Below are positions 43,226-52,166 of a stretch of DNA of 64,000 bases, piece by piece (within the stretch, counting starts at the first letter, position 1; each line of letters begins with the position of its first letter). Source of the DNA: Streptacidiphilus sp. P02-A3a (GTDB lineage: Bacteria; Actinomycetota; Actinomycetes; Streptomycetales; Streptomycetaceae); NCBI RefSeq assembly GCF_014084105.1, contig NZ_CP048289.1:8813922-8877921 (forward strand), given 5' to 3'. The position numbers were made by a program, and so were the translations under genes. The notes beneath the pieces are model-generated. The model saw only the letters and a list, made by a program, of their open reading frames with translations, was not told where the DNA came from and searched no databases.

Positions 43226-44200
43226 CTACCGCGGGACGATGACCTCCTGCGTCGCCGGCACGGCGCCGGCCAGCAGCGGGAGGTCCACCTCGGTGTTGCG
43301 CTTGACCAGCGCCAGCGCCACCGGCCCCAGCTCGTGGTGCCGGGCGGCGGAGGTCACGAAGCCGACCGGGCGGCCGTCGGCGCCGTCCGCGGCGCCCCGG
43401 ACCGGCGCGCCGTGCTCCGGCAGCGCCTCCATGCTGCCGTCCAGGTGCAGGAACACCAGGCGGCGCGGCGGGCGGCCGAGGTTGTTGACCCGGGCGACCG
43501 TCTCCTGTCCCCGGTAGCAGCCCTTGTTCAGGTGCACCGCCGTCTCCAGCCAGCCCAGCTCGTGCGGGATGGTCCGGTGGTCGGTCTCGAAGCCCAGCCG
43601 CGGCCGGTAGGCCTCGATCCGCAGCGCCTCGTAGGCCCACAGCCCGGCCGGGGCGCCGTACCCGGCGGTCGCGGCGGCCAGCTCGGCCCGGGGCAGGAAC
43701 AGGTCCCGCCCGTACGGCAGCTCGCGGACGGCCGCGGCGGCGGAGGCGTCGGCGGTGGACCCGGCCGGCAGGTGCACCACCGCGTAGGCGTCGGTGGCGG
43801 CGGTGATCTCGACGTCGTTGAAGAACTTCATCTTCTCCAGGTACGCCACCAGCTCCGGCTCGGTGCCCGGCTCGACGTGCGCCCAGGTGGTGGCGCCGTC
43901 GTCGACCAGGTACAGCGCGTGCTCGATGTGGCCGTTCGGGGAGAGGATCAGCGCCTCGGTGGCCTGCCCCGGCGGCAGCTCGCTGACGTGCTGGGTCAGC
44001 AGCAGGTGCAGCCAGCTCAGCCGGTCCGGGCCGGAGACGGTGACCACGCCCCGGTGGGAGAGGTCGACGAAGCCGCGCCCGGCCGCCAGCTCCCGCTGCT
44101 CGCGGAACAGCTCGCCGTAGTGCGCGGCCACGGGGGCGTCCACGCCGTCGGCGGCGACGGCGCCGGGCAGGGAGAGCAGCGGGCTGGAGGGCCTGGTCAC
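43226..44200 (-). CDS. ygfZ: YgfZ/GcvT-like folate-binding protein
   Basis: A 324-residue GcvT-fold protein. The signature KGCYRGQETVARV is present; other parts are FVDLSHRGVVTVSGPDRLSW and LSPNGHIEHALYLVDD. It is thought to use tetrahydrofolate in maintaining iron-sulfur enzymes. GTG 44200 overlaps the TGA of the Fur-family gene (GTGA), so the two are coupled. Confidence 0.92.
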   Translation of the reverse strand: MTRPSSPLLSLPGAVAADGVDAPVAAHYGELFREQRELAAGRGFVDLSHRGVVTVSGPDRLSWLHLLLTQHVSELPPGQATEALILSPNGHIEHALYLVDDGATTWAHVEPGTEPELVAYLEKMKFFNDVEITAATDAYAVVHLPAGSTADASAAAAVRELPYGRDLFLPRAELAAATAGYGAPAGLWAYEALRIEAYRPRLGFETDHRTIPHELGWLETAVHLNKGCYRGQETVARVNNLGRPPRRLVFLHLDGSMEALPEHGAPVRGAADGADGRPVGFVTSAARHHELGPVALALVKRNTEVDLPLLAGAVPATQEVIVPR

Positions 44201-44658
44201 GTGTCGGCGTCCTTCGGGGAGCTGGGGTCGGGGGTCTTCCGCTTGCCGGTGCAGTCGGCACAGCGCCCGAAGATGGCGAAGTGCTTCATGTCAGTCTCAA
44301 AACCATGGGCGGCCCGCAGGGATTCCACGAACGGCGCGGCGATCGCCATGTCGGTCTCGGTGACCTGCTCGCAGTCCCGGCACACCAGGTGCAGATGCTG
44401 GTCATGGTCCGCCAGGTGGTACGTCGGCGCGCCGTGGCCGAGGTGGGCGTGCGAGACCAGGTCCAGCTCCTCCAGCAGGTCCAGCGTCCGGTAGACCGTG
44501 GAGATGTTCACGCCGGTGGCGGTGCGCCGCACCTCGTTCAGGATGTCGTCCGGGGTGGCGTGCTCCAGCGCGCCCACGGCTTGCAGCACCAGTTGGCGCT
44601 GCGGCGTGAGCCGGTAGCCCCGCGCCCGGAGGTCGCTCTGCCAGTCGATGCCACTCAC
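44197..44658 (-). CDS. nur: Fur-family regulator, probably nickel-responsive Nur
   Basis: A 153-residue metalloregulator. Winged helix: LRARGYRLTPQRQLVLQAV, HATPDDILNEVRRTATGVNI, STVYRTLDLLEELDLVSHA. Metal ligands in HLGHGAPTYHLADHDQHLHL and the structural zinc pairs VCRDC and GRCADC. Sequence and context (upstream of ygfZ) match S. coelicolor Nur, which represses nickel uptake and sodF when nickel is bound. GTG 44658 (VSGIDWQSDL) is preferred as in relatives; ATG 44700 is in frame. Confidence 0.82.
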   Translation of the reverse strand: MSGIDWQSDLRARGYRLTPQRQLVLQAVGALEHATPDDILNEVRRTATGVNISTVYRTLDLLEELDLVSHAHLGHGAPTYHLADHDQHLHLVCRDCEQVTETDMAIAAPFVESLRAAHGFETDMKHFAIFGRCADCTGKRKTPDPSSPKDADT

Positions 44659-44698
44659 TCCCGTGCCCCTCAGCCCTCGGTTCAGCGCTCGGTACGAC

Positions 44699-44738
44699 AA
44701 CGTCCCGCACCCCCGAGTCTAGGGGGGTACGGGACGTT
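44699..44738 (-). terminator. hairpin after the nitrobindin-like gene
   Basis: A 16-bp stem (44699-44714 with 44723-44738) with one mismatch, 48 bases after the nitrobindin-like stop and before the nur start. It separates the two transcripts. Confidence 0.8.
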
Positions 44739-44785
44739 GCCTGAAGGGACGAACAGGCCCGGTTCGGGGCCCGGCGGGTTCGGGT

Positions 44786-45388
44786 TCAGCGGAAGAAGGC
44801 GATGCCGTCGTCCGGGAGGTCGGCGATGTCCTCGACCAGGCGCGCGGGGTTCAGCACCTTCTTGAGCTGGCCCGACATGTACGGCTGCAACGGCACCTCG
44901 GGCGCGGACTTCTCGCCCACCCACATCAGCTCGCCGTTGACCAGCCCGTACAGCCGCTTGCCACCGGAGTACGGAGCGCTGTCGGCCACCCGTGCCACCG
45001 CGTCGGTGACCAGCTCGATCTGCGGCTTGCCGTCCGCCAGCTCGCCGTACCAGATCTCCACGGTGCCGTCGTCGCGCACCAGCGAGCACTCGATCTCGCG
45101 GGCGCCGGTGGTGCCCTGCTGGTTGCTGGTGACCCGCCAGAAGCCGCTCTCGGTCTCCAGCGGCCGGACCTTCGCGCCCTCGGCGTCCAGCACCCAGCTG
45201 CGGGAGCGGAACTCCAGGAACGGACGGCCGTCGTGCCGGAAGACGAGCTCCTGGCCGAAGTTGCACTTGGCGGTCTCCGGGTCGCCCTGCCCGGGGAGCG
45301 CGGCGTACACCCCGGCGCCCTCCCAGGTGCCCAGCAGGAAGGCCAGGGAGACGACGTCCCGGTGCAGGCCGGACGGGATCTCGATCAT
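44786..45388 (-). CDS. nitrobindin-like (FABP-fold, DUF1794) heme-binding protein
   Basis: A 200-residue beta-barrel protein. FLLGTWEGAGVYAALPG has the GxWxGxG motif of nitrobindins; FLEFRSRSWVLDAEG, SGFWRVTSNQQGTTG, REIECSLVRDDGTVEIWYG follow. The family binds heme and handles peroxynitrite; heme-ligand His is expected near the end, but here HPYM-type His is replaced (LQPYMSGQLKK), so heme binding is uncertain. Directly downstream of the 33-residue membrane peptide. Confidence 0.85.
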   Translation of the reverse strand: MIEIPSGLHRDVVSLAFLLGTWEGAGVYAALPGQGDPETAKCNFGQELVFRHDGRPFLEFRSRSWVLDAEGAKVRPLETESGFWRVTSNQQGTTGAREIECSLVRDDGTVEIWYGELADGKPQIELVTDAVARVADSAPYSGGKRLYGLVNGELMWVGEKSAPEVPLQPYMSGQLKKVLNPARLVEDIADLPDDGIAFFR

Positions 45389-45389
45389 G

Positions 45390-45491
45390 TCAGCGCTGGC
45401 CCTGGTAGAGCTTCTTCACCGCGTAGACGGCGAACCAGACGATGACGACGGCCATGACGGCCAGCAGGGTGTCGTAGCTATCCACGAGCAT
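45390..45491 (-). CDS. 33-residue single-span membrane peptide
   Basis: MLVDSYDTLLAVMAVVIVWF followed by AVYAVKKLYQGQR: a single hydrophobic helix with a positive C-terminal end. GAGGAG lies eight to thirteen bases before the ATG, and the stop is one base from the nitrobindin-like start, so they are likely one operon. The good ribosome site and clean membrane pattern support a real small protein. Role unknown. Confidence 0.7.
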   Translation of the reverse strand: MLVDSYDTLLAVMAVVIVWFAVYAVKKLYQGQR

Positions 45492-45588
45492 GGCTGTCTG
45501 CTCCTCTTGCGGTGACGGACGGTGGGCGCCCCCTGAGTCTAATCGCCCCGCACCGGTCACTCGCGGCGGCCCTGCATAGGGTTGGGCC

Positions 45589-45951
45589 ATGTCGAAGAAA
45601 CTGGTCATCAAGGTCACCGCCGGGGCCGACGCGCCGGAGCGCTGCTCACAGGCGTTCACGGTGGCGGCGGTCGCCGTCGCCAGCGGGGTGGAGGTGTCGC
45701 TCTGGCTGACCGGGGAGTCCAGCTGGTTCGCGCTGCCGGGGCGGGCCGCCGAGTTCGAGCTGCCGCACGCGGCACCGCTGCCGGAGCTGCTGGAGTCGCT
45801 GCTGGCCGCCGGGCGGGTGACGCTGTGCACCCAGTGCGCGGCGCGGCGCGGGATCACCCAGGCGGAGGTGCTGGACGGGGTGCGGATCGCGGGCGCCCAG
45901 GTGTTCGTCAGCGAGGTGATGGCGGACGACGTGCAGGCGCTGGTCTACTGA
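45589..45951 (+). CDS. DsrE-family protein
   Basis: A 120-residue protein: LVIKVTAGADAPERCSQAFT, VASGVEVSLWLTGESSW, LCTQCAARRGITQAEVLDGV, AQVFVSEVMADDVQALV. The fold and the CTQC pair fit DsrE-like sulfur relay proteins; the sulfurtransferase gene nearby is consistent with sulfur trafficking. Sulfur transfer is not shown. Confidence 0.85.
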   Translation: MSKKLVIKVTAGADAPERCSQAFTVAAVAVASGVEVSLWLTGESSWFALPGRAAEFELPHAAPLPELLESLLAAGRVTLCTQCAARRGITQAEVLDGVRIAGAQVFVSEVMADDVQALVY

Positions 45952-46019
45952 CGCCGCGTCCGGCGTCGGTACCGGTCCGCGTCGTCGCTGGTTCGCGTCG
46001 TCACTGGTACCTGTCGTTG

Positions 46020-46271
46020 CTAGTCCTTGTCGTCCCACTGGTCCCACCAGTTCTGGTCCTGCGGGTCGTCCTCCTCGTCCCACCAGTGGAAGTCCGGGCC
46101 CCGGCTGTTGGCGATGATGGCGGCGACCGGCGGGATCACCATGGCCACCCCGCTCATCACCACGGCGGCCGTCACCGACCAGAAGCGCACCAGGTTCCAG
46201 GCCAGCAGGATGATCACCAGGCAGGTGCCCATCAGGGCGAAGTAGACGTGCCGACGGCGCAACGACTTCAT
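46020..46271 (-). CDS. DUF3099 membrane protein
   Basis: An 83-residue protein with two hydrophobic helices (VYFALMGTCLVIILLAWNLV, TAAVVMSGVAMVIPPVAAII), an RRRH basic start and an acidic Trp-rich tail (DFHWWDEEDDPQDQNWWDQW). Matches DUF3099. Function unknown. Confidence 0.85.
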   Translation of the reverse strand: MKSLRRRHVYFALMGTCLVIILLAWNLVRFWSVTAAVVMSGVAMVIPPVAAIIANSRGPDFHWWDEEDDPQDQNWWDQWDDKD

Positions 46272-46289
46272 GCCTCCAGCGTAGAACCG

Positions 46290-46326
46290 CGACGCCCCGC
46301 ACCGGGGGTTCCGGTGCGGGGCGTCG
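46290..46326 (-). terminator. hairpin after the sulfurtransferase/DUF1416 operon
   Basis: A perfect 16-bp stem (46290-46305 with 46311-46326) and a five-base loop, 36 bases after the DUF1416 stop. Confidence 0.85.
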
Positions 46327-46361
46327 AAAGAGCGCTGAAGGCGCGGGGAGCAGCGCGGTAC

Positions 46362-46652
46362 TCAGACCGCGATCGCGACCTCGGCCACGGCGCCGCGGGT
46401 CGCGGCGACGACGCGGTCCACGGTCGCGCCGGGAACCAGGGCGCGCAGCGTCCAGGTTCCCGGGGCCGCGAAGAAGCGGAACTGTCCGGTCGCGGAGGTC
46501 GGGACCTCGGCGGTGAACTCGCCGCCCTCGTCCAGCAGCCGCACGTAGCCGCTGACCGGCTCACCGTCCCGGGTCACCGAGCCCTGGATGATCGTCTCAC
46601 TCGCCACGTCAACTCCTGCCAGTTCGGGGCCGCCGGCCTTCGCACCACACAT
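46362..46652 (-). CDS. DUF1416 protein
   Basis: A 96-residue beta-sandwich protein: MCGAKAGGPELAGVDVASET, IIQGSVTRDGEPVSGYVRLL, GQFRFFAAPGTWTLRALVPG. DUF1416 always follows a sulfurtransferase gene in this group of bacteria (33 bases here). The N-terminal MCGA cysteine is conserved; function unknown, probably linked to sulfur metabolism. Confidence 0.88.
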   Translation of the reverse strand: MCGAKAGGPELAGVDVASETIIQGSVTRDGEPVSGYVRLLDEGGEFTAEVPTSATGQFRFFAAPGTWTLRALVPGATVDRVVAATRGAVAEVAIAV

Positions 46653-46685
46653 GTTCTTGACTCTCCTTCGGGGTGGGGCCGGTAC

Positions 46686-47528
46686 TCAGTTGGAGCCGAG
46701 CTCGATCGGCACGCCGACGAGGCTGCCGTACTCGGTCCAGGAACCGTCGTAGTTCTTGACGTTGGTCTGGCCGAGCAGCTGGTGCAGCACGAACCAGGTG
46801 AGCGCGGAGCGCTCACCGATGCGGCAGTAGGCGATGGTGTCCTGCGCCAGGTCGACGTTCTCGGCCTCGTACAGCGCCTTCAGTTCCTCGTCCGACTTGA
46901 AGGTGCCGTCGTCGTTGGCGTTCTTCGACCACGGGATGTTGCGGGCGCTGGGCACGTGGCCGGGGCGCTGCGACTGCTCCTGCGGGAGGTGGGCCGGGGC
47001 GAGCAGGCGGCCGGAGAACTCGTCGGGCGAGCGCACGTCGACCAGGTTCTTGTTGCCGATCGCGGCGACCACGTCGTCCCGGAAGGCACGGATGGAGGTG
47101 TCCTGGGCCTGCGCCTGGTACTCGGTCGCCGGGCGGTTGGGCACGTCCTCGCCCTTGACCAGCTCGCGGGAGTCGAGCTCCCACTTCTTGCGGCCGCCGT
47201 CCAGCAGTCGCACGTCGCCGTGGCCGTAGAGCTTGAAGTACCAGAACGCGTAGGAGGCGAACCAGTTGTTGTTGCCGCCGTAGAGCACCACGGTGTCGTC
47301 GTTGGCGATGCCCTTGGCCGACAGCAGCGCCTCGAAACCGGCCTGGTCGACGAAGTCGCGGCGGACCGGGTCCTGGAGGTCCTTCTTCCAGTCGATCCGG
47401 ACGGCGTTGCGGATGTGGTTCTTGTCGTAGGCGGCGGTGTCCTCGTCGACCTCGACGATGACCACCTTCGGCGTGTCCAGGTTCTCCTGGACCCACTCGG
47501 CGCTTACGAGTACGTCACTGCGGCTCAT
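46686..47528 (-). CDS. thiosulfate/3-mercaptopyruvate sulfurtransferase
   Basis: A 280-residue tandem rhodanese-domain protein. The first half has VIVEVDEDTAAYDKNHIRNA and RIDWKKDLQDPVRRDF; the second has LVDVRSPDEFSGRLLAP, RPGHVPSARNIPWSKNAN and the active-site loop TIAYCRIGERSALTWF with the catalytic Cys. ATG 47528 with GGAG 8-12 bases upstream is chosen over ATG 47543. The gene is preceded by a cysteine-rich leader peptide, so expression is likely tuned to cysteine supply. Confidence 0.92.
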   Translation of the reverse strand: MSRSDVLVSAEWVQENLDTPKVVIVEVDEDTAAYDKNHIRNAVRIDWKKDLQDPVRRDFVDQAGFEALLSAKGIANDDTVVLYGGNNNWFASYAFWYFKLYGHGDVRLLDGGRKKWELDSRELVKGEDVPNRPATEYQAQAQDTSIRAFRDDVVAAIGNKNLVDVRSPDEFSGRLLAPAHLPQEQSQRPGHVPSARNIPWSKNANDDGTFKSDEELKALYEAENVDLAQDTIAYCRIGERSALTWFVLHQLLGQTNVKNYDGSWTEYGSLVGVPIELGSN

Positions 47529-47659
47529 CGGGGGATTCTCCATCCGGGGCAGTTGCGGAAGGGGGCGCCGCGCACAGGCTTGTCCGAAGGGGAGGCTCGG
47601 ATGGTGAGACGGCGCGGCAGTGGATCAGGTCTGCGGACGTGTCGGGAGCAAGGGCCCCG

Positions 47660-47740
47660 TCAGCGCATTCGACACAGGCAGGCAGACACGCGGCACAGGT
47701 CGACCGCCCGCCGCTTCGTGAGATCCGCCTGTCGCTTCAT
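47660..47740 (-). CDS. cysteine-rich leader peptide upstream of the sulfurtransferase
   Basis: A 26-residue reading frame: MKRQADLTKRRAVDLCRVSA then CLCRMR. Three of the last eleven residues are Cys. Similar short leaders before sulfur genes are known in actinobacteria and act by cysteine-dependent attenuation of coupled translation. It ends 131 bases before the sulfurtransferase start. Confidence 0.7.
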   Translation of the reverse strand: MKRQADLTKRRAVDLCRVSACLCRMR

Positions 47741-47951
47741 GCTGTCGATGCTAGGCAACCCGAGAGCCGCTGTCATCGATGTCTTGAATAGTGAGAAATA
47801 ATGCTCCACATGTTGATACGCTGATTCAAAACCGCCACTTCCGCTCAGCCCCACCGGTTCACCCGGCTGCCATCCGGACCGTCTCAGCCGATCGGCGGAA
47901 CAACAGTGGACACTCTGTCTCGCTGGTCGGACAGACCCATTCTGGGTGCGG

Positions 47952-48680
47952 TCAGGCCTCGCCGCCGTTGAGCGACACGCCGGAGCCGCCGACGGTGATG
48001 CTCACCCCGTCCGGACCGGGGACGACCTGGGACACGGTGAGCCCCTGCGGCAGCCCGTCGAGGCTGAGCTGGAGCCCCAGCGACTCCCCGACCAGCCCGG
48101 ACACCAACTGGCCGGCGACGCCGGGGATGCCGGACAGGCCGGTGATGCCGCTGATGTCGGCCAGGCCGATGCCGGTGCCGTTCCCGGCCGGAACCAGCTT
48201 CGCGGTCGCGCCGAAGTGCTTCGACCCCAGCCCCGGGACGTCCGCGGTCGCGGCCACGGTCACCCGCCCGTTCCCGGCGTAGCCGAAGGTGGGGTGGCTC
48301 GGGATGGCGATGGACAGCTCCGCGTACGACACCGTGGCGGTACCGGTGGCGGTGTCGGCCACGGCGGTGGAGTAGTCGTTCTCCAGCTTCACGCCCTTCA
48401 GGTCGGCGTCGAAGGTCTGCAGGATGACCGAGTTCCCGCTGGAGCCGCGCACCACCATGTTGACGGCGTGGACCCGGACGTCGTCCAGCTTCCCGCCCGC
48501 CAACTGGGTCAGGAACGGGAATCCCTTGATGTCGACCCCGGGCTTCTGGGCCAGCCCGCGCTGGGTCTGGAGCTTCCCGGCGACCTGCGATTCGGCGACC
48601 GTGACCGCGACCCGGTCAGCCGCGACGAACAGGCCGAAGAGGACGATCAGTGTGATCAGCAGACGTCGTGCGGCACGCAT
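47952..48680 (-). CDS. DUF2993 (LmeA-like) lipid-binding protein
   Basis: A 242-residue exported protein. An N-terminal hydrophobic anchor or signal (RRLLITLIVLFGLFVAAD) is followed by QVAGKLQTQRGLAQKPGVDI and GFPFLTQLAGGKLDDVRVHA, the conserved opening of DUF2993, then beta-rich sequence with Gly-rich loops near the end. LmeA-type proteins bind phospholipids in the envelope. Confidence 0.87.
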   Translation of the reverse strand: MRAARRLLITLIVLFGLFVAADRVAVTVAESQVAGKLQTQRGLAQKPGVDIKGFPFLTQLAGGKLDDVRVHAVNMVVRGSSGNSVILQTFDADLKGVKLENDYSTAVADTATGTATVSYAELSIAIPSHPTFGYAGNGRVTVAATADVPGLGSKHFGATAKLVPAGNGTGIGLADISGITGLSGIPGVAGQLVSGLVGESLGLQLSLDGLPQGLTVSQVVPGPDGVSITVGGSGVSLNGGEA

Positions 48681-48791
48681 ACGTGGTCCCCCATGGTGGT
48701 TTCTGTCCGAAGACGTCGGGCCAGGCCACTTCGGTTGCCTGGCCCTGACCCGACGCCGCGGATCGATCGCATCTACGGATCGTATGTTCGC

Positions 48792-50795
48792 TCAGCCCGC
48801 GAGCAACCGCCCGACGATGTAGACCGCGGGTGCGGCGCAGGCCAGCGGCAGCGCGATGCCCGCCGTGAAGTGCACGAAGCGCGACGGGAAGTCGTACGCC
48901 GCGACCCGGCGGCCGACCAGCGCGCAGGCGCCCGCGGCCAGGCCGAGCAGCGCGCCGTCCAGGCCGAGGCCGGTCGCCGCGCCCACGGCCGCGCCGCAGG
49001 CCAGCCCGGCCACCGCGCCCGCGGCGAACCCGGCCGACGCGGGCAGCTTCGGCAGCGCGGACACCAGCGTCGCCGCACCGGCCGCGAGCGCGCCCGCGGT
49101 GACCACCGCGCCACCGGTCCAGCCGTGGTGCGTACTTGTCACCGCCGCCGTGAAGCAGGCCGCCAGCACGGTCATCAGCGTCGCCGAGGCACTGACCGTG
49201 AGCGCGTAGAAGCGCTCGTCGGGGTTGCTCGGACGGAAGATCTGCAGGATCAGCACCAGCAGGAAGAACCCGCCGAGGGTGCCCGCCAGCACCGCCGGGG
49301 CGGTGCCGCCGGCCGCCGCGAGCATCGCGGCGTCGGCGGTGACGCCACCCAGCGCGGCCAGGGCGATGCCCTGCCGGGCGGGCCACATGCCGTTCAAGCG
49401 GAACCAGCCGGCGGCGGTGACCGCCTGGAGCAGCAGCACTGGCAGCACCAGCGCGAACCGGCCGAGCAGCGCGGCCAGCGCGATCAGCAGCGCCAGTCCC
49501 AGGGTCGCGGCGGCGGGCTGGAGCCCGGGGTCGCGGATCGGCGAGCCCTGGCGGGCCGCCGGAGCGGCGGGCGCGGCGGTCGGCGCGACCGCGACGCCAC
49601 CGGGGACGCCCGGCGCGGTGGGCGCCACCGGCGCCGGACCGGTGGGCTGCGCGGCGGCGAAGGCCTCCCGGATCGAACCGCCGGGCTGGTCGGTGAGCGA
49701 CTGCGGGGGCGGCGGCGCGAGGGGACCGGCCGGGCCGGTCGGCTGCGCGGAGGTGAACGCCTCGCGGAACGACGCCGGCGGGGCGTACCCGACCGGCGCG
49801 TCCGCCCACCCCCCGGCGGGCGCGCCCTGCGGCGCGGGGGCCTGCGGGGCCTGGGCCTGCGGCGCGGGGTACGGAGGTGTGGGGTACGGAGGTGTGGGGT
49901 ACGGCGGCGCGGACTGCTGCGGATAGGCCGCCGGGGCGGCGCTCTGCGGCTGCCAGCCGGGCGGCGGCCCGGAAACCGCGGCCGACTGCCGCGGGTCCGG
50001 CACGGCGGACTGCTCCCACCCCTCCGGCCAGCCGGTACCGGCCGGGGCCTGCGCGGCGAGCTGCGGCGGCACATGCACCTCGGCGGTGGCGTACTTCTCG
50101 TGGATCTGCCCGAACCGCGAGTTCGCGGGCGGCTGCACCGGATCGCCGGACGTCCCGTCCGCGAAGGCGGCCTGCGGGCCGCCGGGCATCGGGGCGTGGT
50201 CGCTCACGGGCGGAAGGAAGGCCGTGGCCTCGGCGTCGTGATTCGGGTACCCGCTACCGCCGACCGGACCGGCCTGCCCGGAGTACGCGGGCTGAGCGGG
50301 ATAACCGGGATAGCCCGGCTGGCCCGGCTGGTACTGCTGAGCAGCGTAATTGGGCTGAGCAGGATAGTTGGGCTGACCGGGGTGATTGGGCTGACCGGGG
50401 AACCCCTGCGGTCCGGGGCCGCCCTGCTGGGCGCCGGGCCCGGGGTACCCCGGCTGCCCATGGCCGCTGAAGTCGGCCTGGTTCGGGTACTGCGGTTGCC
50501 CGCCGTAGCCCTGCTGGCCGGGGTAACCCGACTGCCCCGGCTGACCAACCGCCCCGGGCTGCCCCGGGTACCCCTGCTGCCCGCCGGGGCCGGGCTGGCC
50601 CGGGTAGCCGGAGTCGCCAGCGGGCCCGGGCTGGCCCGGGTAGCCCTGCTGCCCTGCGGGGTCCGGCTGGGGCGGGTAGCCGGAGTGACCGGCGGGGGCC
50701 GGGTAGCCCTGCTGTCCTGCGGGGTCCGGCTGGGGCGGGTAGCCGGGGTGCTGCTGGGTGGGGTAGTGGTCGGGGTCGGGCACGGGGGCGCTCAC
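48792..50795 (-). CDS. proline/glutamine-rich membrane protein
   Basis: A 667-residue protein. The first 430 residues are low-complexity Gly/Pro/Gln/Tyr repeats (units like [17 protein letters not shown] and GYPGQPGP), with a later set of [16 protein letters not shown]. The last 240 residues hold about eight hydrophobic helices ([57 protein letters not shown]). Probably an integral membrane protein with a long disordered cytoplasmic arm. GTG 50795 overlaps the TGA of the MoaD-like gene. Function unknown. Confidence 0.75.
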   Translation of the reverse strand: MSAPVPDPDHYPTQQHPGYPPQPDPAGQQGYPAPAGHSGYPPQPDPAGQQGYPGQPGPAGDSGYPGQPGPGGQQGYPGQPGAVGQPGQSGYPGQQGYGGQPQYPNQADFSGHGQPGYPGPGAQQGGPGPQGFPGQPNHPGQPNYPAQPNYAAQQYQPGQPGYPGYPAQPAYSGQAGPVGGSGYPNHDAEATAFLPPVSDHAPMPGGPQAAFADGTSGDPVQPPANSRFGQIHEKYATAEVHVPPQLAAQAPAGTGWPEGWEQSAVPDPRQSAAVSGPPPGWQPQSAAPAAYPQQSAPPYPTPPYPTPPYPAPQAQAPQAPAPQGAPAGGWADAPVGYAPPASFREAFTSAQPTGPAGPLAPPPPQSLTDQPGGSIREAFAAAQPTGPAPVAPTAPGVPGGVAVAPTAAPAAPAARQGSPIRDPGLQPAAATLGLALLIALAALLGRFALVLPVLLLQAVTAAGWFRLNGMWPARQGIALAALGGVTADAAMLAAAGGTAPAVLAGTLGGFFLLVLILQIFRPSNPDERFYALTVSASATLMTVLAACFTAAVTSTHHGWTGGAVVTAGALAAGAATLVSALPKLPASAGFAAGAVAGLACGAAVGAATGLGLDGALLGLAAGACALVGRRVAAYDFPSRFVHFTAGIALPLACAAPAVYIVGRLLAG

Positions 50796-51097
50796 CCGCC
50801 CGCGAAGGGGGGGAGGACCTCGACCACGCCGCCGTCGGCGAGGTGCACCGAGGCGTGGTCGCGGGTGCCGACCGGACTGCCGTCGACCAGGAACGAGCAC
50901 AGGCTGAGCACCCGCGCGAACCGCGGCTGGTCCGCGTGCTGGAGCCGGGCCGCATCCAGGGCCTCCTGGAGCGTCGCCGCACGGTAGGGCTCCTCGCCGG
51001 TGCCGGCCTCGGCCTTGGCGGCGGCCCAGTAGCGGATCACCCCGCTCGGGGCAGGGGCAGCCGGTCCGGTGTCGGTGACCGCCGTCGTCCCGGTCAT
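50792..51097 (-). CDS. MoaD/ThiS-like ubiquitin-fold protein
   Basis: A 101-residue protein: [60 protein letters not shown] and the C-terminal [11 protein letters not shown]. The terminal GG is the activation site used for sulfur transfer or ligation in this fold. ATG 51097 follows GAGGAGGGTGAG. Coupled (GTGA) to the long membrane protein, an arrangement also seen in other streptomycetes. Confidence 0.85.
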   Translation of the reverse strand: MTGTTAVTDTGPAAPAPSGVIRYWAAAKAEAGTGEEPYRAATLQEALDAARLQHADQPRFARVLSLCSFLVDGSPVGTRDHASVHLADGGVVEVLPPFAGG

Positions 51098-51156
51098 CTC
51101 ACCCTCCTCAGTCGAAACTCGCATCGGGCCATCATGTCTCGTCCGCCGGGCCGCCG

Positions 51157-51978
51157 TCACCGCACACCCGTCAACCACTCGCCCACCCGTTCGACGAGAT
51201 CGTCCGTCGCGGAGTTCTCGGCGTGGCCGAATCCGGGCTCGATCCACAGCTCACAGTGGTCGGGACCGGCCGCCTGGTACAGCGAGCGCGGGTGGTCCAG
51301 CGGGAAGTACGCGTCCCGGTCGCCGTGCACCACCAGCAGCGGGATGTCCAGCGACGCCAGCCGCGCGGCGGCGTCCACCGGCGGCAGCGGGACCGTCCGC
51401 CACTCGTGCGGGTCGATCCTGGTGCGCAGCCCCACCCGGCCGACCACTCGGCCCAGCGGGCGCATCACCACCCAGTGCAGCCGCCGCATCGGCACCGTCC
51501 CCCGGTAGTACCAGCGGGCCGGGGCGCTGACCGCGGCGACCGCGGCCACGCCCGGGTACAGCGCGGCGTGCCGCAGCACCACCGCGCCGCCCATCGAGAA
51601 GCCGAGGGTGACCACCCGCCGGTAGCCCAGCGAGCGGGCCCACTCGACGGCCGCCTGTACGTCCAGCACCTCCAGGTCGCCGACGGTGGAGCGGCCCCGC
51701 GAGCGCCCGTGGCCCCGGAAGGAGAAGGACACCACTCCCGCGCGCCGGGTCAGCCGGGTGACGACGCGGCGCACCGCCGGACGCTCGACCGCGCCCGAGA
51801 ATCCATGGGCGAGCACGATGACCAGACTGTCCGCCGAGGGCCGCAGCGGTGCCTGCGGCGGGGCGTACGCGGCATGCAGCCCGACCCCGTCGGCGGTGGT
51901 GATCAGCGCTTCAGCAGGCGCGTCCCACGGGCGTGCACCCTCCTTTTTACTGGTCAGACTCTTCGCGCTCACGTCCAT
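51157..51978 (-). CDS. alpha/beta hydrolase
   Basis: A 273-residue hydrolase. [20 protein letters not shown] and [20 protein letters not shown] are the oxyanion strands, [20 protein letters not shown] the nucleophile elbow, [18 protein letters not shown] the acid and [12 protein letters not shown] the final His. ATG 51978 has GGAGAAGGAGAA upstream. Divergent from glnR with 188 bases between starts. Substrate unknown. Confidence 0.88.
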   Translation of the reverse strand: MDVSAKSLTSKKEGARPWDAPAEALITTADGVGLHAAYAPPQAPLRPSADSLVIVLAHGFSGAVERPAVRRVVTRLTRRAGVVSFSFRGHGRSRGRSTVGDLEVLDVQAAVEWARSLGYRRVVTLGFSMGGAVVLRHAALYPGVAAVAAVSAPARWYYRGTVPMRRLHWVVMRPLGRVVGRVGLRTRIDPHEWRTVPLPPVDAAARLASLDIPLLVVHGDRDAYFPLDHPRSLYQAAGPDHCELWIEPGFGHAENSATDDLVERVGEWLTGVR

Positions 51979-52166
51979 GTGGGCTATTCTCCTTCTCCAA
52001 GGGATCCGGGCAGAGTCGCCCCCGGGTCCTTTTGTGCATTCAGCGCTTGAATCCACATCGTGTCGCGCGGCTCAACGCATGGCCGGTGGCGCGCACAGTG
52101 CGGTGTGCCCGCCGGCAGTCTCGGAGCATCCGACCCTCCGTCACCCGGAAAGGGGACTACCCGGGT

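Noticed and set aside
48800-50790. Possible CRISPR-like array in the Gly/Pro/Gln repeat region
   Set aside because: The repeats are short, imperfect and in frame as protein repeats; there are no constant repeats with unique spacers and no cas genes.
47946-50987. A 1,013-codon plus-strand frame opposite DUF2993 and the repeat-rich membrane protein
   Set aside because: Arg/Gly/Asp-rich shadow of the opposite strand's repeats; no start signal or motif.
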